Positions 1 to 9,135 are shown, counted from the stretch's first letter. The stretch: DNA of 64,000 nucleotides from Hyphomonadaceae bacterium (GCA_016714495.1 JADKDU010000005.1:62001-126000); one strand, 5' to 3'. The notes: generated by a model from the sequence alone, not told the origin. A program made the numbers and translations.

Positions 1-66
1 TCTGGACGGGCCGCGATACCGCCGCCCGTCCCCTCGCTCTTGGGATATCACTCTAGCAGGCGCCTT

Positions 67-80
67 CCGCAGCGCTGCGG
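67..80. terminator. GC-rich palindrome downstream of the first gene
   Basis: CCGCAGCGCTGCGG is a perfect 14-base palindrome just past the stop codon of the minus-strand esterase gene. It could fold as a short hairpin in that transcript. No clear T tract follows, so a terminator role is only a guess. Confidence 0.3.
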
Positions 81-86
81 ATGACT

Positions 87-1271
87 TTACTTTACGTCAT
101 AAACCATCAGCAGCGTGCGCTGGCTCGCTGAAAAATTGTCGTCCGAGACGATGAACAGCCGCACGCGCCCATCGGGCATCTGTCGTGCGGCGATCCCTTC
201 GAAATTGTCGATTGTCACCAGCAGGTTCATCTCCGCCAGAACGCGGGAGGATTTGACGCTGAACTGCCAACGTGAGCGCTCGTCGATCTCGCTGATCACC
301 CGCGCGGGCAGGTTGGACTGGTCGAGGCGTCGCGCGAGCACCGTTTCCACAATGGTGATCGCATTGCCCGACAGCACGCGCGAGGAGCGGTGCAGGCTGA
401 ACACCCGGACGTCGTCGCCAGCGGGCAACTGATCGAGCCCGACCAGCTCCGGCGCATTATCGCCAATTGCCAGATCGAACCGCGCGCGGGCTTCCAGCGG
501 TCGCGCCGAGAGTGGGCTCGCCTTGCCGATTTTCGTCTCGATGCCGGAGAGCAAAGACCAATCGTCGGTGACGGCCAGCCCTTCCACGCCCTGGTTCTCA
601 TCGACAGTCAGCTTCTGCAGCGCGAAGGCGCCAGGCAGGCTCGACCTGACCGCCGCCCCTCGCGCCGCCGCGCCACAGGCGCCGATGTCATAGGCCACGA
701 TGCGCGGGTCGCGTTCGAACGACACTAGCGCCAAACCATCACGCACGGCCAATCCCTCGGCGTCGGCTGCGCCCTTCTGGGAAAGCGGCCTGCCCGCGGA
801 GTTTTTCAACGCGGCGATGCGCGCGGCAACGGGCGTGATCCCATCCGACGCCAGATCGATCCAAACGAATTGTCCTGTGTCGCCTACGGCCAAGAGATGT
901 TCGTCATTGAGCAAATCGAGCCCGGAGAGTCCGCCAAAACGGGCGTCGGGGCTGGTAAGGTGAAAGCCTGCAACAAATGTCAGCGCGCCGATCGACTTGC
1001 GCGCCGGGTTCACGGGCTGCAGCGCGACTGGACTGGTTTTCAAGACAACGCTGTCGCCTTCGACAGCTATGCTGCCCGGTGGACATGATTTCGCACGCAG
1101 GGCGGACAGATACCAACTGAAATCACCCGGCGCGCCGGCCTTCCGCGCCATCACCGGCGGCCGCTCGTCGATCAGATTTCCGATCGGATCGCTTCCGTCC
1201 TGCGCGAATGCGGGAGAGATGGCCAGAAGCGCAAGCGCCAGCAAGCCAGGGCCGATAAGGGCGACGCGCAT
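87..1271 (-). CDS. Secreted phytase-like esterase domain protein
   Basis: The protein has 394 residues. It starts with a typical Sec signal peptide: a hydrophobic core followed by SPAFAQ. The ATG at 1271 is chosen over the longer frame because AGGAGGG sits 8 bases before it and the signal peptide starts there. The mature part resembles the 'esterase-like activity of phytase' family, seen in GLSGLDLL, VGDTGQFVWIDL, a repeated EGLAV motif, and a late section on inner evaluation of limits (LVTIDNFEGIA). That family is predicted to form a beta-propeller in the periplasm; the substrate is not known. Family assignment comes from motif recognition only. The gene stands alone, upstream of a metallopeptidase-like lipoprotein gene on the same strand. 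Confidence 0.75.
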   Translation of the reverse strand: MRVALIGPGLLALALLAISPAFAQDGSDPIGNLIDERPPVMARKAGAPGDFSWYLSALRAKSCPPGSIAVEGDSVVLKTSPVALQPVNPARKSIGALTFVAGFHLTSPDARFGGLSGLDLLNDEHLLAVGDTGQFVWIDLASDGITPVAARIAALKNSAGRPLSQKGAADAEGLAVRDGLALVSFERDPRIVAYDIGACGAAARGAAVRSSLPGAFALQKLTVDENQGVEGLAVTDDWSLLSGIETKIGKASPLSARPLEARARFDLAIGDNAPELVGLDQLPAGDDVRVFSLHRSSRVLSGNAITIVETVLARRLDQSNLPARVISEIDERSRWQFSVKSSRVLAEMNLLVTIDNFEGIAARQMPDGRVRLFIVSDDNFSASQRTLLMVYDVK

Positions 1272-1355
1272 GGATGTGCCCTCCTGAGCCAGCTTCCTCC
1301 ACGTCATGCCCCGGAGAACCGTTACGCTCAAGCGGAGAGAGCATTCTGCGTCGAA

Positions 1356-2639
1356 CTACTTCAGCAAGTCGGAAGGAAGCATCGGCGTCGACAGGATGTG
1401 CTCATAGGCCGCCCAGCGCGCCTCGACATCGTGACCGCCCACGCGATCGACATAATTGCGGACGAGTTCTGCGCCCACGGAATAGTTGATCACATAGGAT
1501 CGGTAGTCCCGGTCAAAGGCCAGCGACTGCTCGGCGACATCGCGCGGGGCGAGCTTATAGGTCTGCACCAGCGAGATCGCCTGCTCGCGCGTGATTTCGC
1601 CATCGAGATGCATCTGGGAAATCTTGAGCAGGGCGCCATCGAGCCCTGCCGTCGCCTTGCGCATCTGGTCGTAAGCTGCGGCCGTGTTCGGATCGAGGCC
1701 GGCAAGCGGATAGAGCACCTCGGCCTCGAACTTCACCTGCTCATCGTCCGGAAAGGCGAGTTCGACGCCGAAATCTCCCCCGCCCTCGTTGAGCGGCGAG
1801 GCCGGCGCATAGAGCGGCGCGACCGAATACTCCGCCCATCCCTTCGTGCGGAAATTACGTTCGTTGTAGATGCCCTGCACATGGTGGCCCGGATAACCCT
1901 CATGGCATCCGAGGATCAGCACATGGCCAATCGACAAGGGCATGTCAGTGTTGATCTCGATCTTCGAATGGTTCTCGCCCTGGTAGTAATTGTAGGCGCC
2001 CCAACTCTTGTCCTTCACCAACTCCATGCCGAAGCTTTCATTGGCCGGCAGGTTGAGATGCGCCCGCGTGCGTTTGCGGCATTCAGCGATCGCCGCCTCC
2101 ATCACCGGACGGACGCGGCTTTCGGGGATGGCATAGCGCGACCGGAACGCTTCCACACGCGAGGCAAGCGATCCCTCGCCTGGCGCCAGCGCCTCGATTG
2201 TTTTCACGGCGTCGTCATAGGCCGACAGCGGTTTCAGCTGGGGCCGCAAGGCAAACAGCTTGTCCGCCTCCTCGACGAATGGCACGCGCTTGCCGTCGAT
2301 CATGTCGAGCCGGAAACGCGCGCTTGAGACGTTGGCGAGCAAGACCTTTGCGCGCTGCGCCGTTTCCACGTGAGCCGAGGAATAGCGCTTCAGCATGGCT
2401 TGCAAGCGGTCGGCTTCGCGCTTCAGCTCGTCCCGCTCGCGCGGATTCTTGCGCGCCGCCTCGCGCCATTCCGGCGGACCGAAGTAGGCGTCGACATAGC
2501 CGCTCTCATGCGCGTCAATCTCCAGAACCAGCGCAACGTATTCGCGAGCCGTGTCGTCGAGACTCAAATCCGCACCCCCGCCTACGCTCGCGCAGGCAGC
2601 AAGGCTGAGCGCCACGCCTGACGCCAGCCATTGCTTCAC
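1356..2639 (-). CDS. DUF885-like zinc metallopeptidase lipoprotein
   Basis: The 427-residue protein begins with a lipoprotein signal peptide (LSLAAC lipobox, Cys16), so it should be anchored in the envelope. The key motif is HEGYPGHH near residue 245, the HExxxGHH pattern of DUF885-type proteins that resembles a zinc-binding protease site. The C-terminal half is mainly helical. The start codon overlaps the cobT stop by four bases (ATGA), so the two are probably cotranscribed and translationally coupled, although no functional link to cobalamin is known. The substrate is unknown. It could be a peptidase acting on short peptides in the periplasm. Confidence 0.75.
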   Translation of the reverse strand: MKQWLASGVALSLAACASVGGGADLSLDDTAREYVALVLEIDAHESGYVDAYFGPPEWREAARKNPRERDELKREADRLQAMLKRYSSAHVETAQRAKVLLANVSSARFRLDMIDGKRVPFVEEADKLFALRPQLKPLSAYDDAVKTIEALAPGEGSLASRVEAFRSRYAIPESRVRPVMEAAIAECRKRTRAHLNLPANESFGMELVKDKSWGAYNYYQGENHSKIEINTDMPLSIGHVLILGCHEGYPGHHVQGIYNERNFRTKGWAEYSVAPLYAPASPLNEGGGDFGVELAFPDDEQVKFEAEVLYPLAGLDPNTAAAYDQMRKATAGLDGALLKISQMHLDGEITREQAISLVQTYKLAPRDVAEQSLAFDRDYRSYVINYSVGAELVRNYVDRVGGHDVEARWAAYEHILSTPMLPSDLLK

Positions 2640-4609
2640 GCGCCCGACCTCCGCCCCTTGGCGACTTCGCCAAACGTGGTTTTCTTCACCGCGCGCCCGG
2701 CGCCGACAGATGCGGATCGCCCCGCCTGGCGCTGGCGTAGTTCGGGGGATTGCGCCGCGGCCTTCGCTTTCTTCGCTTCTTCCTCGCCGAAGAGTTCGGC
2801 CAGCTTGTCGGTCATCGCGCCGCCGAGCTGCTCAGCGTCTACAATCGTCACGGCGCGGCGATACCAGCGCGTCACGTCGTGGCCGATGCCGATGGCGATC
2901 AGTTCGACAGGTGACAGCGGCCCCTCGATATGCGCGATTACTTCGCGCAGGTGTTTTTCGAGCGGATTGCCGACGTTGACGGAGAGCGTCGAGTCATCCA
3001 CCGGCGCGCCGTCAGAGATCACCATCAGGATCTTGCGCTGTTCGGCGCGCGCCATCAGACGGTCGTGCGCCCACAGCAGGGCCTCGCCGTCTATGTTTTC
3101 CTTGAGCAGGCCTTCGCGCATCATCAGGCCGAGATTGCGCCGCACGCGCCGCCACGGCGCATCGGCTGACTTGTAGACGATGTGACGCAGATCGTTGAGC
3201 CGGCCTGGCGTCTGCGGCTTGCCCGCCTTGATCCAGTCCTCACGCGAAAGTCCGCCCTTCCACGCCTGCGTGGTGAAGCCGAGAATTTCCACTTTGACGC
3301 CGCAACGCTCGAGCGTACGGGCGAGAATGTCGGCGCACAGGGCCGCGACCATGATCGGCCTGCCACGCATGGAGCCGGAATTGTCGAGCAGCAGCGTAAC
3401 GACCGTGTCGCGGAATTTGCTCTCGTCTTCCATTTTGAACGACAGCGGCGCGGTCGGGTCGACGATCACGCGTGTCAGACGCGCCGTATCCAGCACGCCC
3501 TCTTCGAGATCGAACATCCACGAACGGTTCTGCTGCGCCATGAGGCGGCGCTGCAGGCGGTTAGCCAGGCGCGACACCGCGCCTTGCAGACCCTGCAGCT
3601 GCGCATCGAGATAGGCGCGCAGGCGTGTCAACTCTTCCGGATCGCAGAGCGTTTCGGCCGTGGCGACCTCATCATGGATGGTGGTGAAGGCCTTGTATTC
3701 CGACTTGAACGAGTCGCTGTCGCGATAGTTAGGGCGGATCGGCGTTGCGGGCTCGTCTTCGTCGGCCTCGCTTGCCTCCATCTCGGTGTCGGCATCCAGC
3801 GACGATGAGGCTTCGATGTCGTCGCCGGGCTCGCCCTCGCCGCCTTCGCTGGAGTCCTGCTCCTGCGATTCACCTTCGCCCTCACCTTCTCCCTCACCCT
3901 CGTCGGGCGCTTCGGTCTTGGCGTCGGCTTCTTCGTCCTTCTCGCCTTCGGTGTCGTCCTCGTCTGTCTTGTTGGCCGAATCATCAGCCATGCCGAGATC
4001 ACGCAGCAACTGGCGCATCACCGACGAGAAGGCTGTCTGGTCGTGCATGCTGGCCTGCGCGCGCGCCAGCGGCGCCGCGGCCTTGTCCGCAAGCTCGCCA
4101 CGCCACATTGCCGCAACCTGCTCCGCCGCTGGCGGCAACTTTCGGCCGGTAAGGACTTCGCGCAGCACGAACTCCAGCGCGTCGTCCATCGGCGCGCGGC
4201 TCTTGTCCGTCACGCGCGTATAGCCGGCGCGCTCGCAGCGCTGCTGTAGCGCCGCGTCGAGATTTTCCGCCACGCCATCCATCGCCGCCGCGCCGATCGA
4301 CTCGACCCGTGCGCGTTCCGCTGCCTCGAACAGCCGCCGCGCATCCTCGCGTTGCGGCATCGCACGCTGATGTTTGCGCGCATCGTGGTGGGCGACACGC
4401 ATCGCCAGCGCATCGGCCTGTCCACGAGCCCGCGCTGCTGCCGCCGGCGTGAGATCTTTCGGCGGCGTGGTCAGCGTGACCTGCCCGTCCTGCACCCGAC
4501 CGCCATCAACCGAGAATTCGACGGCAAGCTCAACCTGCCCCGCAATTGCGCGCGTGGCGGCGGACAAGGCGGACTTGAAGACGTCCGTGCGATCGATGGT
4601 CTTGCTCAT
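2636..4609 (-). CDS. cobT: Aerobic cobaltochelatase subunit CobT
   Basis: This is the VWA subunit of the ATP-dependent cobaltochelatase (CobN-CobS-CobT), which inserts Co2+ into hydrogenobyrinic acid a,c-diamide in aerobic B12 synthesis. The 657-residue length is close to that of other CobT proteins. An N-terminal helical domain is followed by a very acidic linker at about residues 205-300, including a GE dipeptide run. A C-terminal von Willebrand A domain carries the metal-ion-dependent adhesion motif DNSGSM near residue 409. The partner cobS lies 2 kb upstream on the same strand, separated by four small genes. No cobN or other cob genes lie in the window. Confidence 0.95.
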   Translation of the reverse strand: MSKTIDRTDVFKSALSAATRAIAGQVELAVEFSVDGGRVQDGQVTLTTPPKDLTPAAAARARGQADALAMRVAHHDARKHQRAMPQREDARRLFEAAERARVESIGAAAMDGVAENLDAALQQRCERAGYTRVTDKSRAPMDDALEFVLREVLTGRKLPPAAEQVAAMWRGELADKAAAPLARAQASMHDQTAFSSVMRQLLRDLGMADDSANKTDEDDTEGEKDEEADAKTEAPDEGEGEGEGEGESQEQDSSEGGEGEPGDDIEASSSLDADTEMEASEADEDEPATPIRPNYRDSDSFKSEYKAFTTIHDEVATAETLCDPEELTRLRAYLDAQLQGLQGAVSRLANRLQRRLMAQQNRSWMFDLEEGVLDTARLTRVIVDPTAPLSFKMEDESKFRDTVVTLLLDNSGSMRGRPIMVAALCADILARTLERCGVKVEILGFTTQAWKGGLSREDWIKAGKPQTPGRLNDLRHIVYKSADAPWRRVRRNLGLMMREGLLKENIDGEALLWAHDRLMARAEQRKILMVISDGAPVDDSTLSVNVGNPLEKHLREVIAHIEGPLSPVELIAIGIGHDVTRWYRRAVTIVDAEQLGGAMTDKLAELFGEEEAKKAKAAAQSPELRQRQAGRSASVGAGRAVKKTTFGEVAKGRRSGA

Positions 4610-4782
4610 GAGGTCCCTTCGGCTGAGGTTTAGAACGCGCGTGACGTGCTGGGAAGGGGCTCGCCACCGGCGACCTACCTCGATCTGGCCTTAAATTACG
4701 GGATGTTTCGACTGTTCGCCCTTCGCTACCGGAACGTGCCTATCAGCCGTGCGTTTGTCTCAGGACGCATCTGGAGGATCAC

Positions 4783-4983
4783 ATGACCGGCCTGAAAACA
4801 GTTCTTGCAGCGATGATTGCTGCCGCATCCCTTGCAGCCTGTGGAACGCTGACGGGCGCCGCCGTTGGCGGGGCGGCTGGCGCCGCGATCGGCAACAACA
4901 CTGGTGATGGCGACGCTGAATCCGGGGCAGTGATTGGCGCGGCGGCTGGCGCAATCGCCGGCACAGTCGCAGATCACAACTAG
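4783..4983 (+). CDS. Small glycine-zipper lipoprotein
   Basis: The protein has 66 residues, with a lipobox (SLAACG) and then a glycine-zipper segment (GAAVGGAAGAAIG, repeated as GAVIGAAAGAIAG). Such segments insert into or pack against membranes. A GGAGGA ribosome binding site sits 6-7 bases before the ATG. The gene is divergent from cobT and the two share a 173-base promoter region. Its specific role is unknown; related small lipoproteins are often induced by envelope stress. Confidence 0.75.
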   Translation: MTGLKTVLAAMIAAASLAACGTLTGAAVGGAAGAAIGNNTGDGDAESGAVIGAAAGAIAGTVADHN

Positions 4984-5048
4984 GAATTTCGGTTTGAGGA
5001 TCGTCTGCCCTTCCGAGGCATCATAGCCGAGGCTTGGCAGGCGCTCTC

Positions 5049-5633
5049 TCAATTCGCGGTGGAAGCGGCCGGCAAGCCAAACGCGGCCGCAATCCGCCGC
5101 GAGGCTGTTTCTGGATCGTCGATCTCTGAATCGATCACTAGATCAGCAGGAGGCATTTTCATTTCAGATCCGGCAAAGGATGGCTGAAGCTCGCGTAGCA
5201 ATTCAAGGGACACGAGCTTCTTGAACTGCTTCCGGCTATCGTTGCCGATGCGCTTTTCCTGCTCGTTCCGCGAGATCACCAGACGGACGAATTTCAGCTC
5301 ACCGCCTGCATCGGCAATAACCGTCCCAACGCGCTCGGGAAAATTGTCTGACACTGTCGGCTCGGGCGCGAAGGTGAAGATCAGCGACTGCCCCGCCCTC
5401 GCTGCAGTGTCGAACACGGTCATCCACATCGCTTCACGCAGGCGCACGAACTCCGGTTCGCCGAATTCGTATTTCTCCAGCAGCGCATCGACCACGAGGT
5501 GATTGTGAAACAGCGCAATGCCCGTCAGCTGCGACAGCTTCCGCGCCACAGTCAGTTTGCCCGACGCCGCGCCGCCCCAGATGAAGATGAGCTTCACCTG
5601 GCCACCGCGCTGGATTTCGATAGGGCGTCGCAT
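5049..5633 (-). CDS. P-loop kinase-like protein
   Basis: The protein has 194 residues. A beta strand and Walker A loop (WGGAASGKLT) occur at about residues 19-28, so it is a nucleotide-binding P-loop protein of the shikimate/adenylate kinase-like fold. The Walker A Lys is present but the loop ends KLT rather than KST. A downstream RNEQEKRI segment could be a lid with basic residues. The true start is uncertain: an internal GTG at 5597 would begin close to the first beta strand. The substrate cannot be inferred. It lies between small membrane-protein and acetyltransferase genes on one side and cobT on the other. Confidence 0.6.
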   Translation of the reverse strand: MRRPIEIQRGGQVKLIFIWGGAASGKLTVARKLSQLTGIALFHNHLVVDALLEKYEFGEPEFVRLREAMWMTVFDTAARAGQSLIFTFAPEPTVSDNFPERVGTVIADAGGELKFVRLVISRNEQEKRIGNDSRKQFKKLVSLELLRELQPSFAGSEMKMPPADLVIDSEIDDPETASRRIAAAFGLPAASTAN

Positions 5634-5708
5634 GCGCCGCCAGCGATCATCGCCCGCTCCCTTACTTTCCTGATGTCTATGTAGGCGGTTCCCCGGCCGG
5701 AGCGAAAC

Positions 5709-5891
5709 TCAGACCTTGACCAGGAAGCTCAGCACTGCCGACAACACACCCGTCAGCAAGAGCAATAGGCCACCCGCCACCAGGCAGCCGGGACCAAGCT
5801 CGCGGTTAAAATTCGACTTGCGAAAGCGGAAGACGATCAGCGCGCCAACCACAGCCATCAGCGCGCCGATCAGCAGAAGTTTCCAGTCCAT
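5709..5891 (-). CDS. Small two-helix membrane protein
   Basis: The 60-residue protein is almost entirely two hydrophobic segments, about residues 4-22 and 35-57, separated by a basic loop (FRFRKSNFNR). This suggests an inner-membrane hairpin with a cytoplasmic loop. It starts just downstream of the acetyltransferase gene on the same strand. I do not recognise the family. The membrane pattern supports it as a real gene, but there is no functional clue. Confidence 0.5.
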   Translation of the reverse strand: MDWKLLLIGALMAVVGALIVFRFRKSNFNRELGPGCLVAGGLLLLLTGVLSAVLSFLVKV

Positions 5892-5945
5892 GATCGCCCT
5901 CCCGGCTTGGGCCCGGAGGCTCTATAGCTGCTTTGCGGGAAAGAG

Positions 5946-6473
5946 CTACTTGAGCTCCTTGACCAGCACGCGCATGGCGCGGCTGCGGCCGGGGCGAAGC
6001 GCGCCGGCGAAGGTCTTGGCGCCGATGTCGGCGAAGCCCCAGCGCTCGTAAGCCGCCCTCGCCCACTCGGCATGTTCCATCACATCGAGCCATACATATT
6101 CGCAGCCCTCGGATTTCGCTTGCGCTTCGGCCGCTTCCAGCAGCTTCTTGCCGATGCCGCCGCGCCGCGCACCGGGCAGCAGGTAGATGCGCGGAATCTC
6201 GGCGCCGTTGGGCCGCTGGCTGATCGGCTCCAGCGAGCCGACGAACATCGTCAGGAAGCCGACGCCTGCGCCCTCCTGCCGTGCGATCCACACGCGCGCG
6301 TCCTCGCGCTCCAGCGTCGCCGCCATCGCCTTGGGGCCGAACGTCTTCACATGGTGAAAGAAGCCGACCGCGTCGTCCCAGTCGTCGTGATAGGCGGCAG
6401 CGTAGGCGGCGGGCCCGACAATGCCGAGGTCTGGCGCATCGCCAGCAGTTGCGCGCGAGATGACAAGATCCAT
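5946..6473 (-). CDS. GNAT family N-acetyltransferase
   Basis: The 175-residue protein has the GNAT fold. The acetyl-CoA pyrophosphate-binding loop appears as LLPGARRGGIGKKLL near residues 97-111, matching the Q/RxxGxG/A pattern. The later part (VWLDVMEHAEWARAAYERWGF) matches motif B, where the C-terminal helix ends in a Tyr and a GF turn. It should transfer an acetyl group from acetyl-CoA to an amine on a small molecule or protein; the substrate is not predictable. It sits directly downstream of cobS on the same strand with an 85-base gap. Confidence 0.85.
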   Translation of the reverse strand: MDLVISRATAGDAPDLGIVGPAAYAAAYHDDWDDAVGFFHHVKTFGPKAMAATLEREDARVWIARQEGAGVGFLTMFVGSLEPISQRPNGAEIPRIYLLPGARRGGIGKKLLEAAEAQAKSEGCEYVWLDVMEHAEWARAAYERWGFADIGAKTFAGALRPGRSRAMRVLVKELK

Positions 6474-6558
6474 GCGTACAACCTTCCGAGTCAGACGGTG
6501 CGAAGCAACCAGATGCAGGAGAAATTAGCCCTCGCCCCCACCGCCTCCGTTGTGAGGA

Positions 6559-7542
6559 TCACGCGACCTTCACCATCGCGGCGCTTTCAGGCAGCTCTTT
6601 CGCAAATGCGCGCTGGTAGAACTCAGCAACCGCCGGTCGTTCCAGTTCGTCGCATTTGTTCACAAAGGTCATGCGGAAGGCCAGACCAATATCGCCGAAG
6701 ATCAGCGTGTTCTCGCCCCAGGTAATAACGGTCCGCGGGCTCATGACGGTCGAAATGTCGCCGGCGATGAAAGCGTTCCGCGTCATGTCAGCGACGCGCA
6801 CCATTTTCGAGATCGTCGCCTTGTCGAGATCCGGCACCTTGGCCGAAACGATCTCCACCTCCGCGTCGTGCGCAAGATAGTTCAGCGTTGTGACGATCGA
6901 CCAGCGGTCGAGCTGGCCCTGGTTAAGCTGCTGCGTGCCGTGATAGAGGCCCGTCGTGTCGCCGAGGCCCACCGTGTTCGTCGTCGAGAACAGGCGGAAG
7001 TTCGGGTGTGGCTTCATCACGCGGTTCTGGTCGAGCAGCGTCAGCTGGCCCGACGCTTCAAGAATGCGCTGGATGACGAACATAACGTCCGGCCGGCCCG
7101 CGTCATATTCGTCGAACACGAGAGCAATCGGCCGCTGCAGCGCCCACGGCAGAATCCCTTCGCGGAACTCAGTCACCTGCTTGCCGTCCTTGAGGACGAT
7201 CGCGTCCTTGCCGACGAGGTCTATCCGCGACACATGGCTGTCGAGATTGATGCGGATCAGCGGCCAGTTCAGCCGGGCTGCGACCTGCTCGATATGCGTC
7301 GACTTTCCGGTGCCGTGATACCCTTGGATCATTACGCGGCGGTTGAACTTGAAACCGGCGAGGATGGCCCGCGTGGTTTGCGGATCGAACCTGTAGGCCG
7401 GGTCGAGATCGGGCACATAGCTCGATTTCTCGGCAAAGGCGGGCACCTTCCAGTCGAGATCGATGCCGAATGTCTTTCTCGCATCGAGCTCCTTCGTGGG
7501 CGCGAGCGAGATCAGGGCGTCGGAGGCGTCAGTCACGGCCAT
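6559..7542 (-). CDS. cobS: Aerobic cobaltochelatase subunit CobS
   Basis: CobS is the AAA+ ATPase that forms a ring with CobT and drives cobalt insertion by CobN. At 327 residues it has the family's usual length. Visible features are the Walker A loop GYHGTGKST near residue 75, a Walker B-type segment ending FDEYDAGRPD, and sensor-1 STTNT. The N-terminal region with ARKTFGIDLDWKVPAF is typical of alphaproteobacterial CobS. Upstream neighbours are a VOC protein, a J-domain protein and bolA, a grouping common in this class. Confidence 0.95.
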   Translation of the reverse strand: MAVTDASDALISLAPTKELDARKTFGIDLDWKVPAFAEKSSYVPDLDPAYRFDPQTTRAILAGFKFNRRVMIQGYHGTGKSTHIEQVAARLNWPLIRINLDSHVSRIDLVGKDAIVLKDGKQVTEFREGILPWALQRPIALVFDEYDAGRPDVMFVIQRILEASGQLTLLDQNRVMKPHPNFRLFSTTNTVGLGDTTGLYHGTQQLNQGQLDRWSIVTTLNYLAHDAEVEIVSAKVPDLDKATISKMVRVADMTRNAFIAGDISTVMSPRTVITWGENTLIFGDIGLAFRMTFVNKCDELERPAVAEFYQRAFAKELPESAAMVKVA

Positions 7543-7748
7543 GGGAGGAATTCTCTACTGTCCTTGCCTGCATATAGTCGGTCCAGCGGACACATTGCAA
7601 CGCAACAGGTCCCGATCATGGCTGGGCTGAAAATGAAGAAGAGCCGGCGAAGCGCGACGATTTCGCGGAAATATCCCTTCCAGGCGATTGCATCCGTGCT
7701 CACCCCTCGTTTTCATAAGCGGGCCTGTACTCACAGAGGAAAACGCAT

Positions 7749-8129
7749 ATGGCCCGGGTTCTTGGCATTGGCGGCATCTTCTTTAAGTCGAAAGACCCAA
7801 CCGCCCTCACCAACTGGTACCGGGACGTGATCGGCCTTCCCGTGGAGGATTGGGGCGGCGTCCTTCTGCGGCCCGAGCCGATGTCCGCTCACCCTGGCGC
7901 TGCAACCGTCTTTGCGCCCTTCAAGCAGGACACAACCTATTTCCAGCCCTCGACCAAGGATTTCATGATCAACTTCGCCGTGGACGACCTCGACGCGATC
8001 CTCGCCAACTGCGCAAAGCACGGCGTCGAAGCAAAAATCCTGCCCGAAGAGCCAAATGGCAAGTTCGCCCACATCAGCGACCCGGAAGGCACGCGGATCG
8101 AGCTCTGGCAGCCAAAACCGATGAGTTGA
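7749..8129 (+). CDS. VOC (glyoxalase/bleomycin resistance) family protein
   Basis: The 126-residue protein is a single vicinal-oxygen-chelate domain made of two beta-alpha-beta-beta-beta modules. Characteristic pieces are FFKSKDPTALTNWYRDVIGL at the start, FAVDDLDAILANCAKHG in the middle and FAHISDPEGTRIELWQP at the end. The DPEGTRIELW segment holds the conserved Glu metal ligand. A GAGGAAAACGC ribosome binding site precedes the ATG. It could be a metal-dependent lyase, isomerase or small-molecule-binding protein; its specificity is unknown. It is convergent with the J-domain gene, with an 18-base gap. Confidence 0.85.
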   Translation: MARVLGIGGIFFKSKDPTALTNWYRDVIGLPVEDWGGVLLRPEPMSAHPGAATVFAPFKQDTTYFQPSTKDFMINFAVDDLDAILANCAKHGVEAKILPEEPNGKFAHISDPEGTRIELWQPKPMS

Positions 8130-8147
8130 GCCTGTAGGCAGGCGAAT

Positions 8148-8816
8148 CTAGGCAAGCCCGCTGGACTTCAACGCCTTGAATGCGCGGATCACCACGGTCA
8201 GACGGTGTTCCATCGAGCGGTCGCCGCCGTTGGAGTCGGGGTGGTACTGCTTCACCAGCACGCCGTAGCGCTCACGGATCGCAGGCCCCTCAGCATTGTG
8301 CGGCAGGCCCATCTCGTCGAGCGCGCGGGTTTGCAGGCGCGTGCGATCGCGCGGTCCGCCGGTCGGCCCAGCCGCGCCGCCCACATGCCCGTTGTAAAGC
8401 CAGTCTTTAGCGCCCTTCCAACCCTTGGGGTTGTTCAGCCGCTGCGCCCGGCCGGCCGCGCCAACCGCGCCGCCGCCAAAGCGCCAGGTCGGCTTGTGCC
8501 CAAAGCTCGCCGACGCCTGAAAAGCCGAGATCTCAGCTTCGGTCATGCCGTCGAAGAAATCGTAGGTCTCGTTGTATTCAGCGGCGTGGCGCTGGCAGAA
8601 CCAGTGATTGTCCTCGGCCGCCACTTTCTGGCCCGGCACCTGAACCGTGCGCGCGGCAAATGGCTTCGGAGCCTTGCAGTTGCCCAGTTCGTCACAACCT
8701 TTGCGTTCGCAGCGCTGCACATAAGCTCCCGACTTCCGTCGTCCGCCCGGAGGGTTGACGCGGACATCGATGAACTTCACGCGGTAATCGCGCATATGAT
8801 CTTCAGCTGCCGACAT
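8148..8816 (-). CDS. J-domain protein with N-terminal Cys motif
   Basis: The protein has 222 residues and a C-terminal J domain (about 165-222) with the HPD motif in KQYHPDSNGGDRSMEHR. The J domain stimulates DnaK ATPase. The N-terminal part has paired cysteines (QRCERKGCDELGNC and WFCQRH) that could bind metal. A glycine-rich linker follows. This architecture, small and with the J domain at the C-terminus, is typical of an alphaproteobacterial family coded beside bolA and cobS. The start could also be the second Met (8795). Its 5' end is only 15 bases from the bolA start on the other strand. Confidence 0.8.
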   Translation of the reverse strand: MSAAEDHMRDYRVKFIDVRVNPPGGRRKSGAYVQRCERKGCDELGNCKAPKPFAARTVQVPGQKVAAEDNHWFCQRHAAEYNETYDFFDGMTEAEISAFQASASFGHKPTWRFGGGAVGAAGRAQRLNNPKGWKGAKDWLYNGHVGGAAGPTGGPRDRTRLQTRALDEMGLPHNAEGPAIRERYGVLVKQYHPDSNGGDRSMEHRLTVVIRAFKALKSSGLA

Positions 8817-8831
8817 GGTTTTGATAGTGGG

Positions 8832-9113
8832 ATGCGTTCGTTAATGCCGCAAGAATTGACAACGCGCACAGAGCGCATTCGAGCCGCCCTAACCGCTGCT
8901 TTTTCCCCCAACGAGTTGGATATAGTGGACGAGTCGCATCTGCATCACGGTCATGCTGGCGCAGCTCCTGGCGGCGAGACGCATTATGCGGTTAAGATTC
9001 GTGCGCCGGCGTTCAGCGGACTCTCTCGGTTGGCGAAACACCGCGCTATCAACGATGCGCTGAAGGCCGAGTTCGCCTCCGGCCTCCACGCCCTCCACAT
9101 AGACGCGGCCTGA
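8832..9113 (+). CDS. bolA: BolA family protein
   Basis: The protein has 93 residues, the normal BolA size. It has the class II KH-like pattern: an N-terminal helix (RIRAALTAAFSPNEL), the loop with HLHHGHAG and a small strand, then HRAINDALKAEFASGLHALHI with the conserved helix. BolA proteins bind monothiol glutaredoxins and [2Fe-2S] clusters and help with iron-sulfur assembly and morphology. A second in-frame ATG at 8844 is equally plausible because neither has a strong ribosome binding site. The gene is divergent from the J-domain gene. Confidence 0.9.
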   Translation: MRSLMPQELTTRTERIRAALTAAFSPNELDIVDESHLHHGHAGAAPGGETHYAVKIRAPAFSGLSRLAKHRAINDALKAEFASGLHALHIDAA

Positions 9114-9135
9114 TCCTGACCGGGGCCAATCGAAA

